From assembly GCF_017569205.1 (NCBI RefSeq), contig NZ_CP071870.1:3348001-3412000 (forward strand): a DNA stretch of 64,000 nt, written 5' to 3'. Made by a program: the position numbers and the translations under genes. The notes under the pieces are model-generated. The model was not told where the DNA came from and made no database searches. It was given only the letters and a program-made list of their open reading frames with translations. This DNA is from Propioniciclava sp. MC1595 (lineage in GTDB: Bacteria; Actinomycetota; Actinomycetes; Propionibacteriales; Propionibacteriaceae). This document shows, in pieces, positions 8,217 to 16,804 of the stretch. Positions within the stretch are counted from its first letter, which is position 1. The number at the start of each line of letters is the position of its first letter.

Positions 8217-9149
8217 ATGCCGCCTGCAGTGACGCCCGACCGGGCCGCCGCCCGGAGCCCGAGATCCCGAACCACGTCCGGCCACCAACCCGTGACCGTC
8301 GCCTGGCTGATGCTCGTCCCGGCCATCATCCTCATGGTCACCTTCCTGATCATCCCCATCATCCTGACCTTCGGGCTGGCCTTCACCAACGCCCGACTGA
8401 TCTCTCCCGAGCCGGCGCGCTTCATCGGGCTGGACAACTTCACCCGCCTGTTCTCCAGCCCCACCTTCTGGCGCTCCCTGCAGAACACGGTGGTATTCGC
8501 GCTGGTCATCGTTCCCGTGCAGTCCGCCATCGCGCTCGGGCTCGCACTGCTGATCAACGCCAAGGTGCGCGGGGTCAACTTCTTCCGCACCGTGTACTTC
8601 CTACCCGTGGTCACCTCCATGGTCGTCGTGTCCATGCTCTGGATGTTCATGTACCAGCCGAACGGCCTCATCAACGTGCTGCTCGCCAAGATCGGCATCG
8701 ACGGACCCGACTGGCTCGGGGACCCCCGGACCGCCCTGTTCGCGATCATCGTGCTGTCCATCTGGCAGGCCGTCGGAATGCACATGGTCATCTGGCTGTC
8801 GGGGCTGCAGACCATCCCCGGGGAACTCTACGAAGCAGCCGCCCTCGATGGTGCCGGACCGTGGCGGCAGTTCCTCCACGTCACCTGGCCCGGGTTGCGC
8901 CAAACCGCCACATTCATTCTGATCACCATCACGATCGCCGCGTTCTCGCTGTTCACCCAGGTCAACATCATGACCCAGGGCGGACCGTTGGACTCCACCT
9001 CGACCGTCGTATTCCAAGCCGTCAGGACCGGATTCCAGCAGCAGCAGACCGGTTACGCCTCTGCGATCTCGCTGGTCTTCTTCGCCATTGTGCTGGTCGT
9101 CTCCCTCATTCAGCGCTACCTCACCCGTGACAAGGAGGCCCGGCGATGA
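8217..9149 (+). CDS. Sugar ABC transporter permease, MalF/UgpA type
   Basis: A 310-residue inner-membrane protein starting at ATG behind GAGGAGG. Six hydrophobic segments are visible, starting with LMLVPAIILMVTFLIIPIIL (about residues 32-52). The EAA loop that contacts the ATPase is clear: EAAALDGAGPWRQFLHVTWP (about 203-222). The end overlaps the next permease by 4 bp (ATGA), indicating coupled translation. It forms the translocation pore with the product of 9146-10063; the ATPase would be supplied in trans. Confidence 0.9.
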   Translation: MPPAVTPDRAAARSPRSRTTSGHQPVTVAWLMLVPAIILMVTFLIIPIILTFGLAFTNARLISPEPARFIGLDNFTRLFSSPTFWRSLQNTVVFALVIVPVQSAIALGLALLINAKVRGVNFFRTVYFLPVVTSMVVVSMLWMFMYQPNGLINVLLAKIGIDGPDWLGDPRTALFAIIVLSIWQAVGMHMVIWLSGLQTIPGELYEAAALDGAGPWRQFLHVTWPGLRQTATFILITITIAAFSLFTQVNIMTQGGPLDSTSTVVFQAVRTGFQQQQTGYASAISLVFFAIVLVVSLIQRYLTRDKEARR

Positions 9150-10063
9150 GCACCATCAAGCACACTCCCAAGGCCAAGGTGCCCCCCGCAGCGGCCGCCG
9201 CCCACAACCACCCCGTCGCCCGAGCCGCCGTGGCGCTGGGACGCGTCCTCCTCGCGCTCATCTTCGGGCTGCCGCTGGTCTTCATGATCGTCTCCAGCTT
9301 CAAGCCCGACAACCAGATCTTCGCTGACCTGGCCTCGATCAACGCCTTCCTGCCGGTGGGTGACCTCACCCTGGAGAACTACCTAGGTGTGTTCGACCGA
9401 GTTCCCTTCGCACGGTTCATGCTCAACTCCATCATCGTGTCGGTCCTCACCGTCGGACTGGGCCTCCTGGTCAACTCCATGGCCGCCTTCGCCCTGTCCC
9501 GCATAGAGTTCCGCGGCCAGAAGATCATCCTCACCGTCATCCTGGCCACGCTCATCGTCCCCTTCGAGACGATGGCGCTACCCCTGCTGTGGTGGAGCAA
9601 CCAACTCCCCTGGATCGACGCCAACGGGCTGTCGCAAGGCTGGCTGGACACCTACCAGATCCAGATCGTGCCATTCATCGCCAACGCCTTCTCGATCTAC
9701 CTCTTCTACCAGTACTTCGACTCGATCCCGCGCGAACTCGACGAGGCCGCCCGCGTCGACGGCGCCAACTGGTTCCGCATCTACCGAAGCGTGGTCATGC
9801 CTCTGGCCGGCCCCGCCGTCGCCACCGTAGCCATCCTCACGTTCCTGCCCGCGTGGAACTCCTACCTGTGGCCCCTCATGGTGGTGCAGAGCGAGGAACT
9901 CCGCCCCGCCATGGTCGGCATCGACTACTTCAAGCAACTCAACGTGTCATGGGGCCAGATCATGGCCTACGCCACCATCATCACCGCGCCCGTGCTCGCC
10001 CTGTTCATCTCGTTCCAGCGCGCGTTCATCAGCTCCATCGCGAGCTCCGGAGTAAAGGGCTGA
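9146..10063 (+). CDS. Sugar ABC transporter permease, MalG/UgpE type
   Basis: A 305-residue permease, partner of the preceding gene. The first TM segment (about 33-52, LLALIFGLPLVFMIVSSF) ends in the family's VSSFKPDNQIF loop. The EAA motif reads EAARVDGANWFRIYRSVVMP (about 197-216), followed by WNSYLWPLMVV and a last TM before ISSIASSGVKG, the normal C-terminus of MalG-like permeases. It is joined to its upstream neighbour by an ATGA overlap and followed after 1 bp by the hydrolase gene. Confidence 0.9.
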   Translation: MSTIKHTPKAKVPPAAAAAHNHPVARAAVALGRVLLALIFGLPLVFMIVSSFKPDNQIFADLASINAFLPVGDLTLENYLGVFDRVPFARFMLNSIIVSVLTVGLGLLVNSMAAFALSRIEFRGQKIILTVILATLIVPFETMALPLLWWSNQLPWIDANGLSQGWLDTYQIQIVPFIANAFSIYLFYQYFDSIPRELDEAARVDGANWFRIYRSVVMPLAGPAVATVAILTFLPAWNSYLWPLMVVQSEELRPAMVGIDYFKQLNVSWGQIMAYATIITAPVLALFISFQRAFISSIASSGVKG

Positions 10064-10064
10064 C

Positions 10065-11048
10065 ATGCTGCGACTCGACGACTCCTGGGTGTGGGACTTC
10101 TGGACCGCCGACGACGGCGAGCTCTACCACCTCTTCTTCCTCCATGCACCCCGGTCCCTCGGCAACCCCGACGACCGCCACTACAACGCATCCATCGGGC
10201 ACGCCGTGTCCACCGACCTCACCAACTGGCGCCGGCTCGACGACGCCGTGACCCGAAGCGATGCGCCCGCCTTCGACGACCTCGCCACCTGGACCGGCAG
10301 CATCGTGCAGCACCCTGATGGAACTTGGTACCTCTACTACACCGGCACCACCCTCCACGACGGCGCCAACGTCCAATCGATCGGCTACGCCACATCGCCA
10401 GACCTAACCACCTGGACCAAAGCGCCCGGACCTGTCCTCGAGGCTGACCCCCGCTGGTACGAGAAACTCGCCGACGGCCAATGGCACGACGAGGCATTCC
10501 GCGACCCATGGGTCCTGCCCGACCCCGACGGCAACGGCTGGCACCTACTCGCCACCGCCCGGGCCAACCACGGACCCGCGGACGACCGAGGGGTGGTCGC
10601 CCACGCCTGGTCACCCGACCTCCACACCTGGGAACTCCGCCCACCCCTCTCCGAACCAGGGCAGGGCTTCGGACAGCTTGAGGTCGTCCAGCCCGTCAAC
10701 CTCGACGGACAGTGGTACCTCATCTTCAACTGCCTAGCTTCCGACGTCTCCCACAGCAGAAGGGCGACCGGCACCAGCGGCGGCGTCTGGGCCGCCCGCG
10801 CTGACGGGCCCCTCGGCCCCTACGACATCGCCGATGCCCAGCAGCTCACCGACAGCCAGCTGTACGTCGGGAAGGTGGTGACCGAACGAACCACCGGGAG
10901 CCCCATGTTCCTGGCCTTCCGCAACGATGGCCCCGACGGCTTCGTCGGCGAGATAACCGACCCCGTGCACCTCACCACACGCGACGATGCCGTCATGGCT
11001 GCATCAGAACCAATCCAAGGCTGGATCGCAGCAAGACAGCACACGTGA
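10065..11048 (+). CDS. GH32-like glycoside hydrolase (fructosidase type)
   Basis: A 327-residue five-bladed beta-propeller hydrolase without signal peptide, so it acts on sugar already imported. Candidate active-site motifs are DSWVWDFW near the N-terminus (nucleophile Asp), FRDPWV (transition-state Asp, about residue 147) and GQLEVVQ (candidate acid/base Glu, about 206), in the order seen in GH32/GH68. Repeats of the type SPDLTTW and SPDLHTW mark the blades. It is shorter than typical GH32 enzymes because the C-terminal beta-sandwich is missing. With the PfkB kinase it suggests cleavage of fructosides followed by fructose phosphorylation. GH43 is an alternative of the same fold. Confidence 0.8.
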   Translation: MLRLDDSWVWDFWTADDGELYHLFFLHAPRSLGNPDDRHYNASIGHAVSTDLTNWRRLDDAVTRSDAPAFDDLATWTGSIVQHPDGTWYLYYTGTTLHDGANVQSIGYATSPDLTTWTKAPGPVLEADPRWYEKLADGQWHDEAFRDPWVLPDPDGNGWHLLATARANHGPADDRGVVAHAWSPDLHTWELRPPLSEPGQGFGQLEVVQPVNLDGQWYLIFNCLASDVSHSRRATGTSGGVWAARADGPLGPYDIADAQQLTDSQLYVGKVVTERTTGSPMFLAFRNDGPDGFVGEITDPVHLTTRDDAVMAASEPIQGWIAARQHT

Positions 11049-11097
11049 CTCCCGCGTGACGTCGAAGCCCCCTTGCAATGGGCTCGGTAGCCAGCAG

Positions 11098-11127
11098 ACC
11101 CGTACCACGGCTAGCCGTGGTACGGGT
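11098..11127. terminator. 30-bp perfect palindrome, probable terminator of the sugar operon
   Basis: Arms ACCCGTACCACGGCT are perfectly complementary with no unpaired loop in the DNA, followed by TTTC. It lies 50 bp after the hydrolase stop and before an unrelated gene, so operon termination is the simplest role. Confidence 0.65.
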
Positions 11128-11236
11128 TTCCGCATCTGCCGCGGCTGGTGCTTGCGGGTCGGACCGTGGCCAGGCCGGCGCATACAGTCGACGACAGCGC
11201 CGGACGGCGAACCGATGTCCCGGGAAAGAGCAAGGC

Positions 11237-11731
11237 ATGACCCCAGCAATGAACTCCACGCGGCGCCTGAGCGCGAGGGCCGTCGCGCTCATCGGAACGG
11301 GGGCGGTGGTTGCTTACGCGCTGCTCGCCGCGGTCCAGATCCTCGTGTGGAATCCGCAGGCTGCAGTCCCCGGCGTCGGTCTCGACCAGATATACGCGGA
11401 CGTGGCCGCGACTGGCGAATCCATGGCTGCCGGGATGGTCATTGCCTTCCTGGCGGTCGGGCCCCTGCTGGCGATCGCGCTGCTAGTCGGCGCCTGGAGG
11501 CGGCCCGAGGGGCGGGCCAGTGTGGTGGGGGTCCCGTTCCTGGTTCTGCTGGCTTTGGGAGCCCCAGCCTATTTCTGGGCGAACTTCGGTCCGGGCATGG
11601 CCTTGGCCGACACGTTCTTCGTTAGTGGGGGTGATCATTCAGCGTGGTCTGCCCCGTTGTACGTGACGAGCGGCCTCGCTGTCCTTGCCCTCGTTGGGCA
11701 CGTGGTGTGGAACCGCTCGAGCCGTCAGTAG
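11237..11731 (+). CDS. Four-TM membrane protein of unknown function
   Basis: About 164 residues starting at ATG 11237 (MTPAMNSTRR). Four hydrophobic segments are visible: AVALIGTGAVVAYALLAAVQ (about 16-36), a second around GMVIAFLAVGPLLAIALLV, a third VGVPFLVLLALGAPAYFW and a last one LYVTSGLAVLALVGHVVW. Short polar loops join them. The family is not recognised. It stands alone between the sugar operon terminator and a toxin-antitoxin module on the other strand. Confidence 0.65.
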   Translation: MTPAMNSTRRLSARAVALIGTGAVVAYALLAAVQILVWNPQAAVPGVGLDQIYADVAATGESMAAGMVIAFLAVGPLLAIALLVGAWRRPEGRASVVGVPFLVLLALGAPAYFWANFGPGMALADTFFVSGGDHSAWSAPLYVTSGLAVLALVGHVVWNRSSRQ

Positions 11732-11782
11732 GAACCCAGAAGGGCGGGGTGAGAACGTCCGCTTCTGCCGCTGCGGGGTGGT

Positions 11783-12049
11783 TCAGTGGCTCCGGTAGGT
11801 GTCGGCTCGGTGGTCGATGGCCATGATGGTGACGACGTCGGAGATCCGGTAGATGATCCGGAAGGCGCCGCGGCGTGCGCTGTAGAGGCCTTCGAGTTCG
11901 CGGCGGAGCGCCTTTCCTACCCGACGGGGGATCTCAGCGACCGGTCCGTAGATGAACTCCACGGCCGCGGCGGCTGCCTTCTCCGGCAGCCTGGTGAGGG
12001 CGCGCTTGGCGGTCGGGGTCCACGCAACCGGGAGAGGCGCTTCGCTCAT
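11783..12049 (-). CDS. RelE/ParE-family toxin
   Basis: An 88-residue basic protein with the RelE-fold pattern: PVAWTPTAKRALTRLPEKAA at the N-terminus, a central LRRELEGLYSARRGAFRIIYRI, and VVTIMAIDHRADTYR at the end. RelE toxins cut mRNA at the ribosome; ParE toxins, of the same fold, poison gyrase. The HRADTYR ending and central RRGAFRIIY favour a RelE-type RNase. It overlaps the upstream antitoxin gene by 4 bp (ATGA), the normal arrangement for coupled production. Confidence 0.88.
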   Translation of the reverse strand: MSEAPLPVAWTPTAKRALTRLPEKAAAAAVEFIYGPVAEIPRRVGKALRRELEGLYSARRGAFRIIYRISDVVTIMAIDHRADTYRSH

Positions 12050-12309
12050 GTGCTGAGCGTGCGCAGGATCTCGTCCTTGGTGACCACCTCTGCCTCGCCG
12101 GCGGCGATCTCGGTCAGGCTCGCTCGGATCTGCCGCATCAACTGGGGACGGCCGGCGATGTCAAGGGTCTCCTCCAGCGAGGCGAGGTCGTCGACGCTAA
12201 CCACGACCGCTGCGGGGCGGCCGTGCTTGGTGATCACGACCCGGTCGTGCTCGCGTTCCACCTGGTCCACGACCTCGGACAGGTGGTTCTTGACGTCCCT
12301 CAGCGCCAT
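12046..12309 (-). CDS. Phd/YefM-family antitoxin
   Basis: An 87-residue antitoxin. MALRDVKNHLSEVVDQVE and VVITKHGRPAAVVVSVDD are the DNA-binding Phd/YefM core; the C-terminal half (about 50-87) is the toxin-wrapping tail. The ATG at 12309 is chosen because TGAGGGG lies just upstream of it; an in-frame ATG at 12327 abuts the operator and would place the operator outside the leader. It neutralises the RelE-like toxin encoded immediately downstream and with it represses the shared promoter. Confidence 0.88.
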   Translation of the reverse strand: MALRDVKNHLSEVVDQVEREHDRVVITKHGRPAAVVVSVDDLASLEETLDIAGRPQLMRQIRASLTEIAAGEAEVVTKDEILRTLST

Positions 12310-12327
12310 CGTCCCCTCAACAGTCAT

Positions 12328-12343
12328 GGCTACAAGTGTAGCC
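12328..12343. promoter_or_regulatory. Operator of the RelE/Phd-like module
   Basis: GGCTACAAGTGTAGCC is a perfect 7-bp inverted repeat with a 2-bp centre, lying directly upstream of the antitoxin. It fits the autoregulatory operators of Phd/YefM modules and probably overlaps the -10 region. Confidence 0.6.
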
Positions 12344-12586
12344 AGAACTCTGCCGCGCCACGAGCCAGAACCGGTCGGTGGTAGACGTACGGCAGGCGGC
12401 GTGGGTGTGTCGAGGTGTCCCCGGATGTACAGTGCGCGGTCCGGTCTCCCATTCAAGCTTCCGCGATCGGACTCCGGGGTGACGAAAGCCTTTGTCAACA
12501 CAGTTCTGGGGGCATTGTGCGCCGACGGAGGTAAGCGGAGGAAATCCTGTTCCCCTTAGCCGGTTCGCGGCTGTGGCTGGGGGGTG

Positions 12587-13999
12587 TCAGAGGTCGAACA
12601 CTTCGCGGTGGATGCGGGACGCGGGCACGCCGAGCGCCCGCGCTGACTCCGTGACCCGCATGTTGAGGGACTCGGGGCCGCACACGAACACGGTGGCGTC
12701 GGTGAAGTCGCCGAGCAGTGAGCGGAGGTGATCGGGGCTCAGGGGGTGGAGGGTGCGGGGCCCTGCGAGGAGGTGGAGCCGGAGGGCGGCCTCGGTCTCC
12801 AGCTTCCGGAGTTCGTCGGTGAGGACGAGGTCTTCCGGGAGGGAGGCCCGGTAGACGACGTCGACGACGGCGTCATGCGAGGTGAGTCCCTGGGCGAGGG
12901 ACACGATCGGGCCGATTCCCACGCCCCCGGCGATGAGAATGTATCGGGACCCCTCAACCCGTGCCGGGGTCATCGCCCCGTAGGGTCCTTCGAACGTCAC
13001 ACCGGTGCCTTGAGGTATCCCTGCCAGCGCCGTGGAGGCGTCACCCAGCGCCTTGACGGTGATCCGCAACCGCTCCCCGTCGGCGGCGGACACAGAGAAA
13101 GGGTGCGCCTCGTAGGCGAGCCCGCGGTGCCGGAACCGTAAGTTGAGGAACTGTCCCGGCTGCAGCCGCAGACGTGCGAGGTTTCGGCCGGTCATCCACA
13201 CCGAGACCACGTCATCGGACTCGCGCACGACGTCGGTGACGACCAGGCGGTGGCGGGCCGAGCGGACGGCCGGGACCAGCAGGCGGTTCCACACGATGAG
13301 CCCCAGGACGAGGGCATACAGCGCGACCCAGAACGTCCGGGAGGCTCCCTTCGAGAACGTGTCCCCGGCAACGACCTGGTGGAAGAAGGCCAGGACGACC
13401 CCCAGGTAGGTGAACAGGTGCACGGTCCACCACGTCTCGTGCCGCAGCCGCCCGCGGAGCCGTCGCCACGAGGTGAGGCCGGCGGCCACCATCGCCAGCA
13501 GGCCGGCGATCGCAGGCACGATGCCCGGGTACTTCCCCACGACGAGACTGATGCCGGCAAGCCAGGCCGCGTTGGCCTCCATCGCGTTCGCGGTGACGAT
13601 CAGCAGCACGTGGGCGACTATCAGCCAGATCGACCAGGGCGCGACCTTCTTGTGCCAGGCCACGAGGCGATCTTGGCCAAACGCCCGCTCCAGCACCGGC
13701 CACCGGGTGACCAGCAGCAGAAGGAACAGCATCAGGGACGTGCCCACCACCGCGGCCACTGACGACAAGGCGGTAAGCGCCCCGACCCTGCCAACGAAAG
13801 GCGTCGCCTCCTGGATCGCGAGGACGAGCGCGACACTGCCCAGGCACGCCGCCACACCGAGCCCCACGAGACCCGCGACCCGCTGGCGCCGCCACATCCG
13901 ACGCCGGTCAACTGGCTTGGACGCCGCCGGTCCGGCAAGGACTGCAGCGTCGGCGGCGACGGCGTGCAGGGCGAGTTCTGGCGCGTTCTGAGAGACCAT
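12587..13999 (-). CDS. Ferric-reductase-like membrane flavoprotein
   Basis: A 470-residue protein in two parts. Residues about 38-235 form a transmembrane domain of about six helices with paired His residues (WHKK, AHVLL, VHLFTYLG, FFHQVVAG) placed as heme ligands of the ferric-reductase-like family. Residues about 245-470 are a ferredoxin reductase-type domain: HPFSVS binds FAD, and GGVGIGPIVSLAQ and VFVCGPESLN bind NAD(P)H. It would pass electrons from NAD(P)H through FAD and heme across the membrane to iron, oxygen or a quinone. The operator at 14010-14031 lies just before its start, placing it under the neighbouring TetR regulator. Confidence 0.85.
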   Translation of the reverse strand: MVSQNAPELALHAVAADAAVLAGPAASKPVDRRRMWRRQRVAGLVGLGVAACLGSVALVLAIQEATPFVGRVGALTALSSVAAVVGTSLMLFLLLLVTRWPVLERAFGQDRLVAWHKKVAPWSIWLIVAHVLLIVTANAMEANAAWLAGISLVVGKYPGIVPAIAGLLAMVAAGLTSWRRLRGRLRHETWWTVHLFTYLGVVLAFFHQVVAGDTFSKGASRTFWVALYALVLGLIVWNRLLVPAVRSARHRLVVTDVVRESDDVVSVWMTGRNLARLRLQPGQFLNLRFRHRGLAYEAHPFSVSAADGERLRITVKALGDASTALAGIPQGTGVTFEGPYGAMTPARVEGSRYILIAGGVGIGPIVSLAQGLTSHDAVVDVVYRASLPEDLVLTDELRKLETEAALRLHLLAGPRTLHPLSPDHLRSLLGDFTDATVFVCGPESLNMRVTESARALGVPASRIHREVFDL

Positions 14000-14009
14000 G
14001 ACACCTCTA

Positions 14010-14031
14010 AATGAGACTTGTTTGTCTCATT
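14010..14031. promoter_or_regulatory. TetR-type operator 1, before the ferric-reductase gene
   Basis: AATGAGAC-TTGTTT-GTCTCATT, perfect 8-bp arms around 6 bp. It lies 11 bp upstream of the flavoprotein ATG and overlaps the TGA of the TetR gene. It is the same motif as at 15207 and 15245. Confidence 0.8.
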
Positions 14032-14608
14032 CTAGTCGTGCGTCAGACCTCGTCATCATCGGCCGCCACCCCTCCACCAGCGTGTGCCACACCAGCCGGG
14101 CCGGGTCGGAGCGCCCCTGCGCGACGGCGGCCTGCAGCAGTGTCACCAGCGCCGTCGTCGCCCACGCCGGATCCAGGTCACCCCGGAACGTGCCGGAGTC
14201 CCTGCCCCGAGCGATGAGTGCGACGACTGGAGCAAGCACGGCATCTCGGCCCGGTTCGAACTCCGGATCCCGGGGAACGCCCAGCACGACCAGAGCCCGG
14301 AACCCGACGCTCTCGACGGCCAACCCATCGAGGACCCGCCGCAGGGCGGCGTCCGCGGGGCCGTCGTCGATGCGGGCCTCATCGACGGCCCGAGTGGCGG
14401 ACGCCAGCGCCCAGGAAGCCAGTTGGTGCAGCAAATCGGCCCGCCCGGTCACGTGGCGGTACATGGTGGCGCGCCCCACGCCGGCACGGGCGGCGACATC
14501 GTCCATGCTCGCCGCCGGATCCTCGGCCAGAACCTCGGCCGCCGCCCGCAGGATTGCCTCACGGTTGCGCTGCGCATCGCTCCGCGCACACCCCCTGTCC
14601 GGCATCAT
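14027..14608 (-). CDS. TetR/AcrR-family regulator
   Basis: A 193-residue regulator starting at ATG 14608, which overlaps the TGA of the methyltransferase gene upstream. Residues about 12-58 hold the TetR helix-turn-helix (REAILRAAAEVLAEDPAASM, then DDVAARAGVGRATMYRHV). The C-terminal two thirds is the variable ligand-binding helical domain. Three copies of TGAGAC-N6-GTCTCA lie at its operon, at the divergent monooxygenase gene and before the downstream flavoprotein, so it most likely represses all four genes including itself. The ligand is unknown, plausibly the aromatic substrate of the monooxygenase. Confidence 0.87.
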   Translation of the reverse strand: MMPDRGCARSDAQRNREAILRAAAEVLAEDPAASMDDVAARAGVGRATMYRHVTGRADLLHQLASWALASATRAVDEARIDDGPADAALRRVLDGLAVESVGFRALVVLGVPRDPEFEPGRDAVLAPVVALIARGRDSGTFRGDLDPAWATTALVTLLQAAVAQGRSDPARLVWHTLVEGWRPMMTRSDARLE

Positions 14609-15207
14609 GCCTCCCTGGCCAGTCGGAACACCCGGAAACGGGCGCGTCCCAGAGGGCCCGCGCCGCCAAGCGCGAACACCTGGCCCGGCTCGACCTGCCA
14701 ATCGGGGAAGTCCGCCCCCAGGCCCTCGGCCGTCACGCCCACCCCCGCCAAGCCCGGACGCCGATCCAGGCCAACCACGAGCACCGAGGAACGGGACGCC
14801 GCCAGCCGGCCCACGCCCTCGGCGACCATCCGCCGCCCGGCAGCGCGAAGTCCGTGGTAGCAGCCCACATCAACGAAGACCGACACGCCAGGCTCGAGCC
14901 CAGGGACCTCCCACAGCCGGCGCACATCCCCCACCACGAACCGGACAGCGAGGCCCGCACCATCCGCCGCCCGGCGAGCCTTGTCGATCGCCGCCGCCGA
15001 AGCGTCCAGCCCCACCACCGCCCAGCCCCGCTTCGCCGCCGCGAGGCTGTGCTCACCGGTCCCACAGCCCAGATCCACCAGGGTCCGGCCCACGGTGGAG
15101 CCATGCCAAGCCTCCTCGCGGTCCAGCAGGCGCTCCACCAGAGCAGACTGGGCGCGCCCCGCAGCCACCCACGGCGTCAGGCCCCAGCGATACAACAGCT
15201 CATACAT
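14605..15207 (-). CDS. Class I SAM-dependent methyltransferase
   Basis: A 200-residue small-molecule methyltransferase starting at ATG 15207 (MYELLYRWGLTPW). The SAM-binding motif I is VDLGCGTGEHSLAAAKRGW (about 48-66), the acidic end of strand 2 is VGLDASAAAI and motif II is VVGDVRRLWEV. FVDVGCYHGL follows, a pattern shared with the paralogue at 17289-17882. First gene of a methyltransferase-TetR pair read away from the FAD monooxygenase. The shared operators suggest both enzymes modify the same aromatic compound. Confidence 0.85.
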   Translation of the reverse strand: MYELLYRWGLTPWVAAGRAQSALVERLLDREEAWHGSTVGRTLVDLGCGTGEHSLAAAKRGWAVVGLDASAAAIDKARRAADGAGLAVRFVVGDVRRLWEVPGLEPGVSVFVDVGCYHGLRAAGRRMVAEGVGRLAASRSSVLVVGLDRRPGLAGVGVTAEGLGADFPDWQVEPGQVFALGGAGPLGRARFRVFRLAREA

Positions 15208-15224
15208 GAGACGAGTATGTCTCG
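15207..15224. promoter_or_regulatory. TetR-type operator 2 (one mismatch)
   Basis: TGAGAC-GAGTAT-GTCTCG, five of six arm positions paired. It overlaps the first base of the methyltransferase start codon, so binding would block that promoter or its leader. Confidence 0.65.
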
Positions 15225-15244
15225 CCGGTTTGATCGCCTGAGTA

Positions 15245-15268
15245 AAATGAGACTTCATGGTCTCATTT
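15245..15268. promoter_or_regulatory. TetR-type operator 3, at the divergent promoter region
   Basis: AAATGAGAC-TTCATG-GTCTCATTT, perfect 9-bp arms around 6 bp. It lies 9 bp before the monooxygenase ATG and about 40 bp from the methyltransferase start, so one regulator can control both directions. Confidence 0.82.
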
Positions 15269-15277
15269 GGAGGTGTC

Positions 15278-16804
15278 ATGGTCCCTCGGAACTCACATGA
15301 CGTCGATCTGTTGGTGATCGGCGCGGGACCGACCGGTCTCACGGCGGCGCTGGAGGCCCGGCGACGCGGCATGACCGTGCGCATCGTCGACAGGAGAGAC
15401 AGCCGCAGCCAGCACTCCAAGGCGCTGGTGGTCCACGCCCGCACGATGGAGGTGTTCGAGGATCTCGGCGTGGCCGAGGAGGTGTCGCGCCGCGGCGTCC
15501 GATTCACGGCCCTCAACCTGCAGGGCCCGCTGGGCGCGCGCGGCCGGGTCGACCTGCTCGACCTCGACTGGGGCGACACCGACCATCCCCACTGGCTCAC
15601 GGCGCCGCAATACGAGACCGAACAGGTGCTGGAGGCCGCGCTCACGGAGCGGGGCGTCCACGTCGAGTGGGGGACGACTTTTGTCGGACTCGTCGACGAG
15701 GGGGACGCGGTCGTAGCCGACCTGCGTGGCCCGAGCGCGGCGCAGGCTCACGTCCGGGCCAGGTGGCTCCTGGGTTCCGACGGGGGCCGCAGTACGGTCC
15801 GGGACGCCATCCGGGGCCGGCTCAAGCGGGTGGACGCCGGCGCAACATTCATCCTGGCCGACGCAGACACGACGTCGACGCTCCCCCAGGACGAGGGCCA
15901 CCTGTACCTGCACCCGGACGGGCTGCTGATCGTCGTTCCCATGCCCCAACACGATCGGTGGCGCATCATCGCCCATGTCCCGGGCCAGTCCGCCGCATCC
16001 GGGCCGGCGATCAATGCGGAGTACCTGGACAACCTGATCCGCGCGCGGACGTCCCTCGAGTTCGGCGCCAGCAACGTCGGCTGGACCTCGCGGTTCGCGC
16101 TGAGCCACGGCGTCTCGGATGTCCATCGCCGCGGACGGGTGTTCCTCGCCGGGGACGCCGCCCATGTTCACAGTCCCGTCGGTGGGCAGGGCCTCAACAC
16201 CGGAGTGCAGGACGCGCACAACCTGGTGTGGAAGCTGGCGATCGCCGACCGCCTCCCTCCCGACGTGCGCGAGGGCCTCCTGGAGAGCTATGCGACCGAG
16301 CGGGGCCAGGTGGCGCATGCCATGGTGGGCGGAGTCCGGCGAGCGACGTCCCTGATCACCGGCCGCGCCGGCGTCGCCCGTCGCATCGTGGGCGCGCTCG
16401 GGCCGCGGGTGCTGCGGAGAAGACGTCTCCGCCTTGTCCTGGGCCGCCCCCTCGCAGGGCTCGAGGTCACCTACTCGGATAGCCCACTCGTCGTGCCGGG
16501 CTGCAGGACAGCCGGCGCCCGGGTCGGGAATACGGCCACCAGCGCCGGCGGCCGGGTGCTCTCACGGCTGGACCCACACCGCTACACCTGGGTCGTCCGC
16601 GAGCCAGCGTCCGGAGGGCGCTGGGGCGATCTGCCGGTCGTGGAGGTCTCCGACGACTCCGAGGCTCCCTCAGTCGCTCTGGTCCGTCCCGACGGTTACA
16701 TCGCCGCCTGTGGGACCACTCAGGCCGAGGTGTGGAACTCTCTGGCCCGGCGGCCGGCGCTACTGGGCTCCGCCCGGGCCAGCACCGACCCAGCCGAAAG
16801 CTGA
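15278..16804 (+). CDS. FAD-dependent aromatic monooxygenase
   Basis: A 508-residue flavoprotein hydroxylase of the PHBH/PheA type. Start at ATG 15278 with TTTGGAGG upstream. The dinucleotide motif VIGAGPTGLTAA (about 13-24), the NAD(P)H/FAD motif LLGSDGGRSTVRDAI (about 161-175) and the second FAD motif VFLAGDAAHVHSPVGGQGLN (about 287-306) are intact, with a short thioredoxin-like C-terminal part. Such enzymes hydroxylate phenols, polyketides and antibiotics such as rifampicin or tetracyclines; substrate is not readable. The adjacent operator and divergent methyltransferase suggest a regulated detoxification or tailoring unit. Confidence 0.87.
   Translation: MVPRNSHDVDLLVIGAGPTGLTAALEARRRGMTVRIVDRRDSRSQHSKALVVHARTMEVFEDLGVAEEVSRRGVRFTALNLQGPLGARGRVDLLDLDWGDTDHPHWLTAPQYETEQVLEAALTERGVHVEWGTTFVGLVDEGDAVVADLRGPSAAQAHVRARWLLGSDGGRSTVRDAIRGRLKRVDAGATFILADADTTSTLPQDEGHLYLHPDGLLIVVPMPQHDRWRIIAHVPGQSAASGPAINAEYLDNLIRARTSLEFGASNVGWTSRFALSHGVSDVHRRGRVFLAGDAAHVHSPVGGQGLNTGVQDAHNLVWKLAIADRLPPDVREGLLESYATERGQVAHAMVGGVRRATSLITGRAGVARRIVGALGPRVLRRRRLRLVLGRPLAGLEVTYSDSPLVVPGCRTAGARVGNTATSAGGRVLSRLDPHRYTWVVREPASGGRWGDLPVVEVSDDSEAPSVALVRPDGYIAACGTTQAEVWNSLARRPALLGSARASTDPAES

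Noticed and set aside
6747-8288. 513-codon minus-strand frame opposite the sugar-binding lipoprotein
   Set aside because: It covers the promoter/operator region and a clear solute-binding gene; the product is low-complexity.
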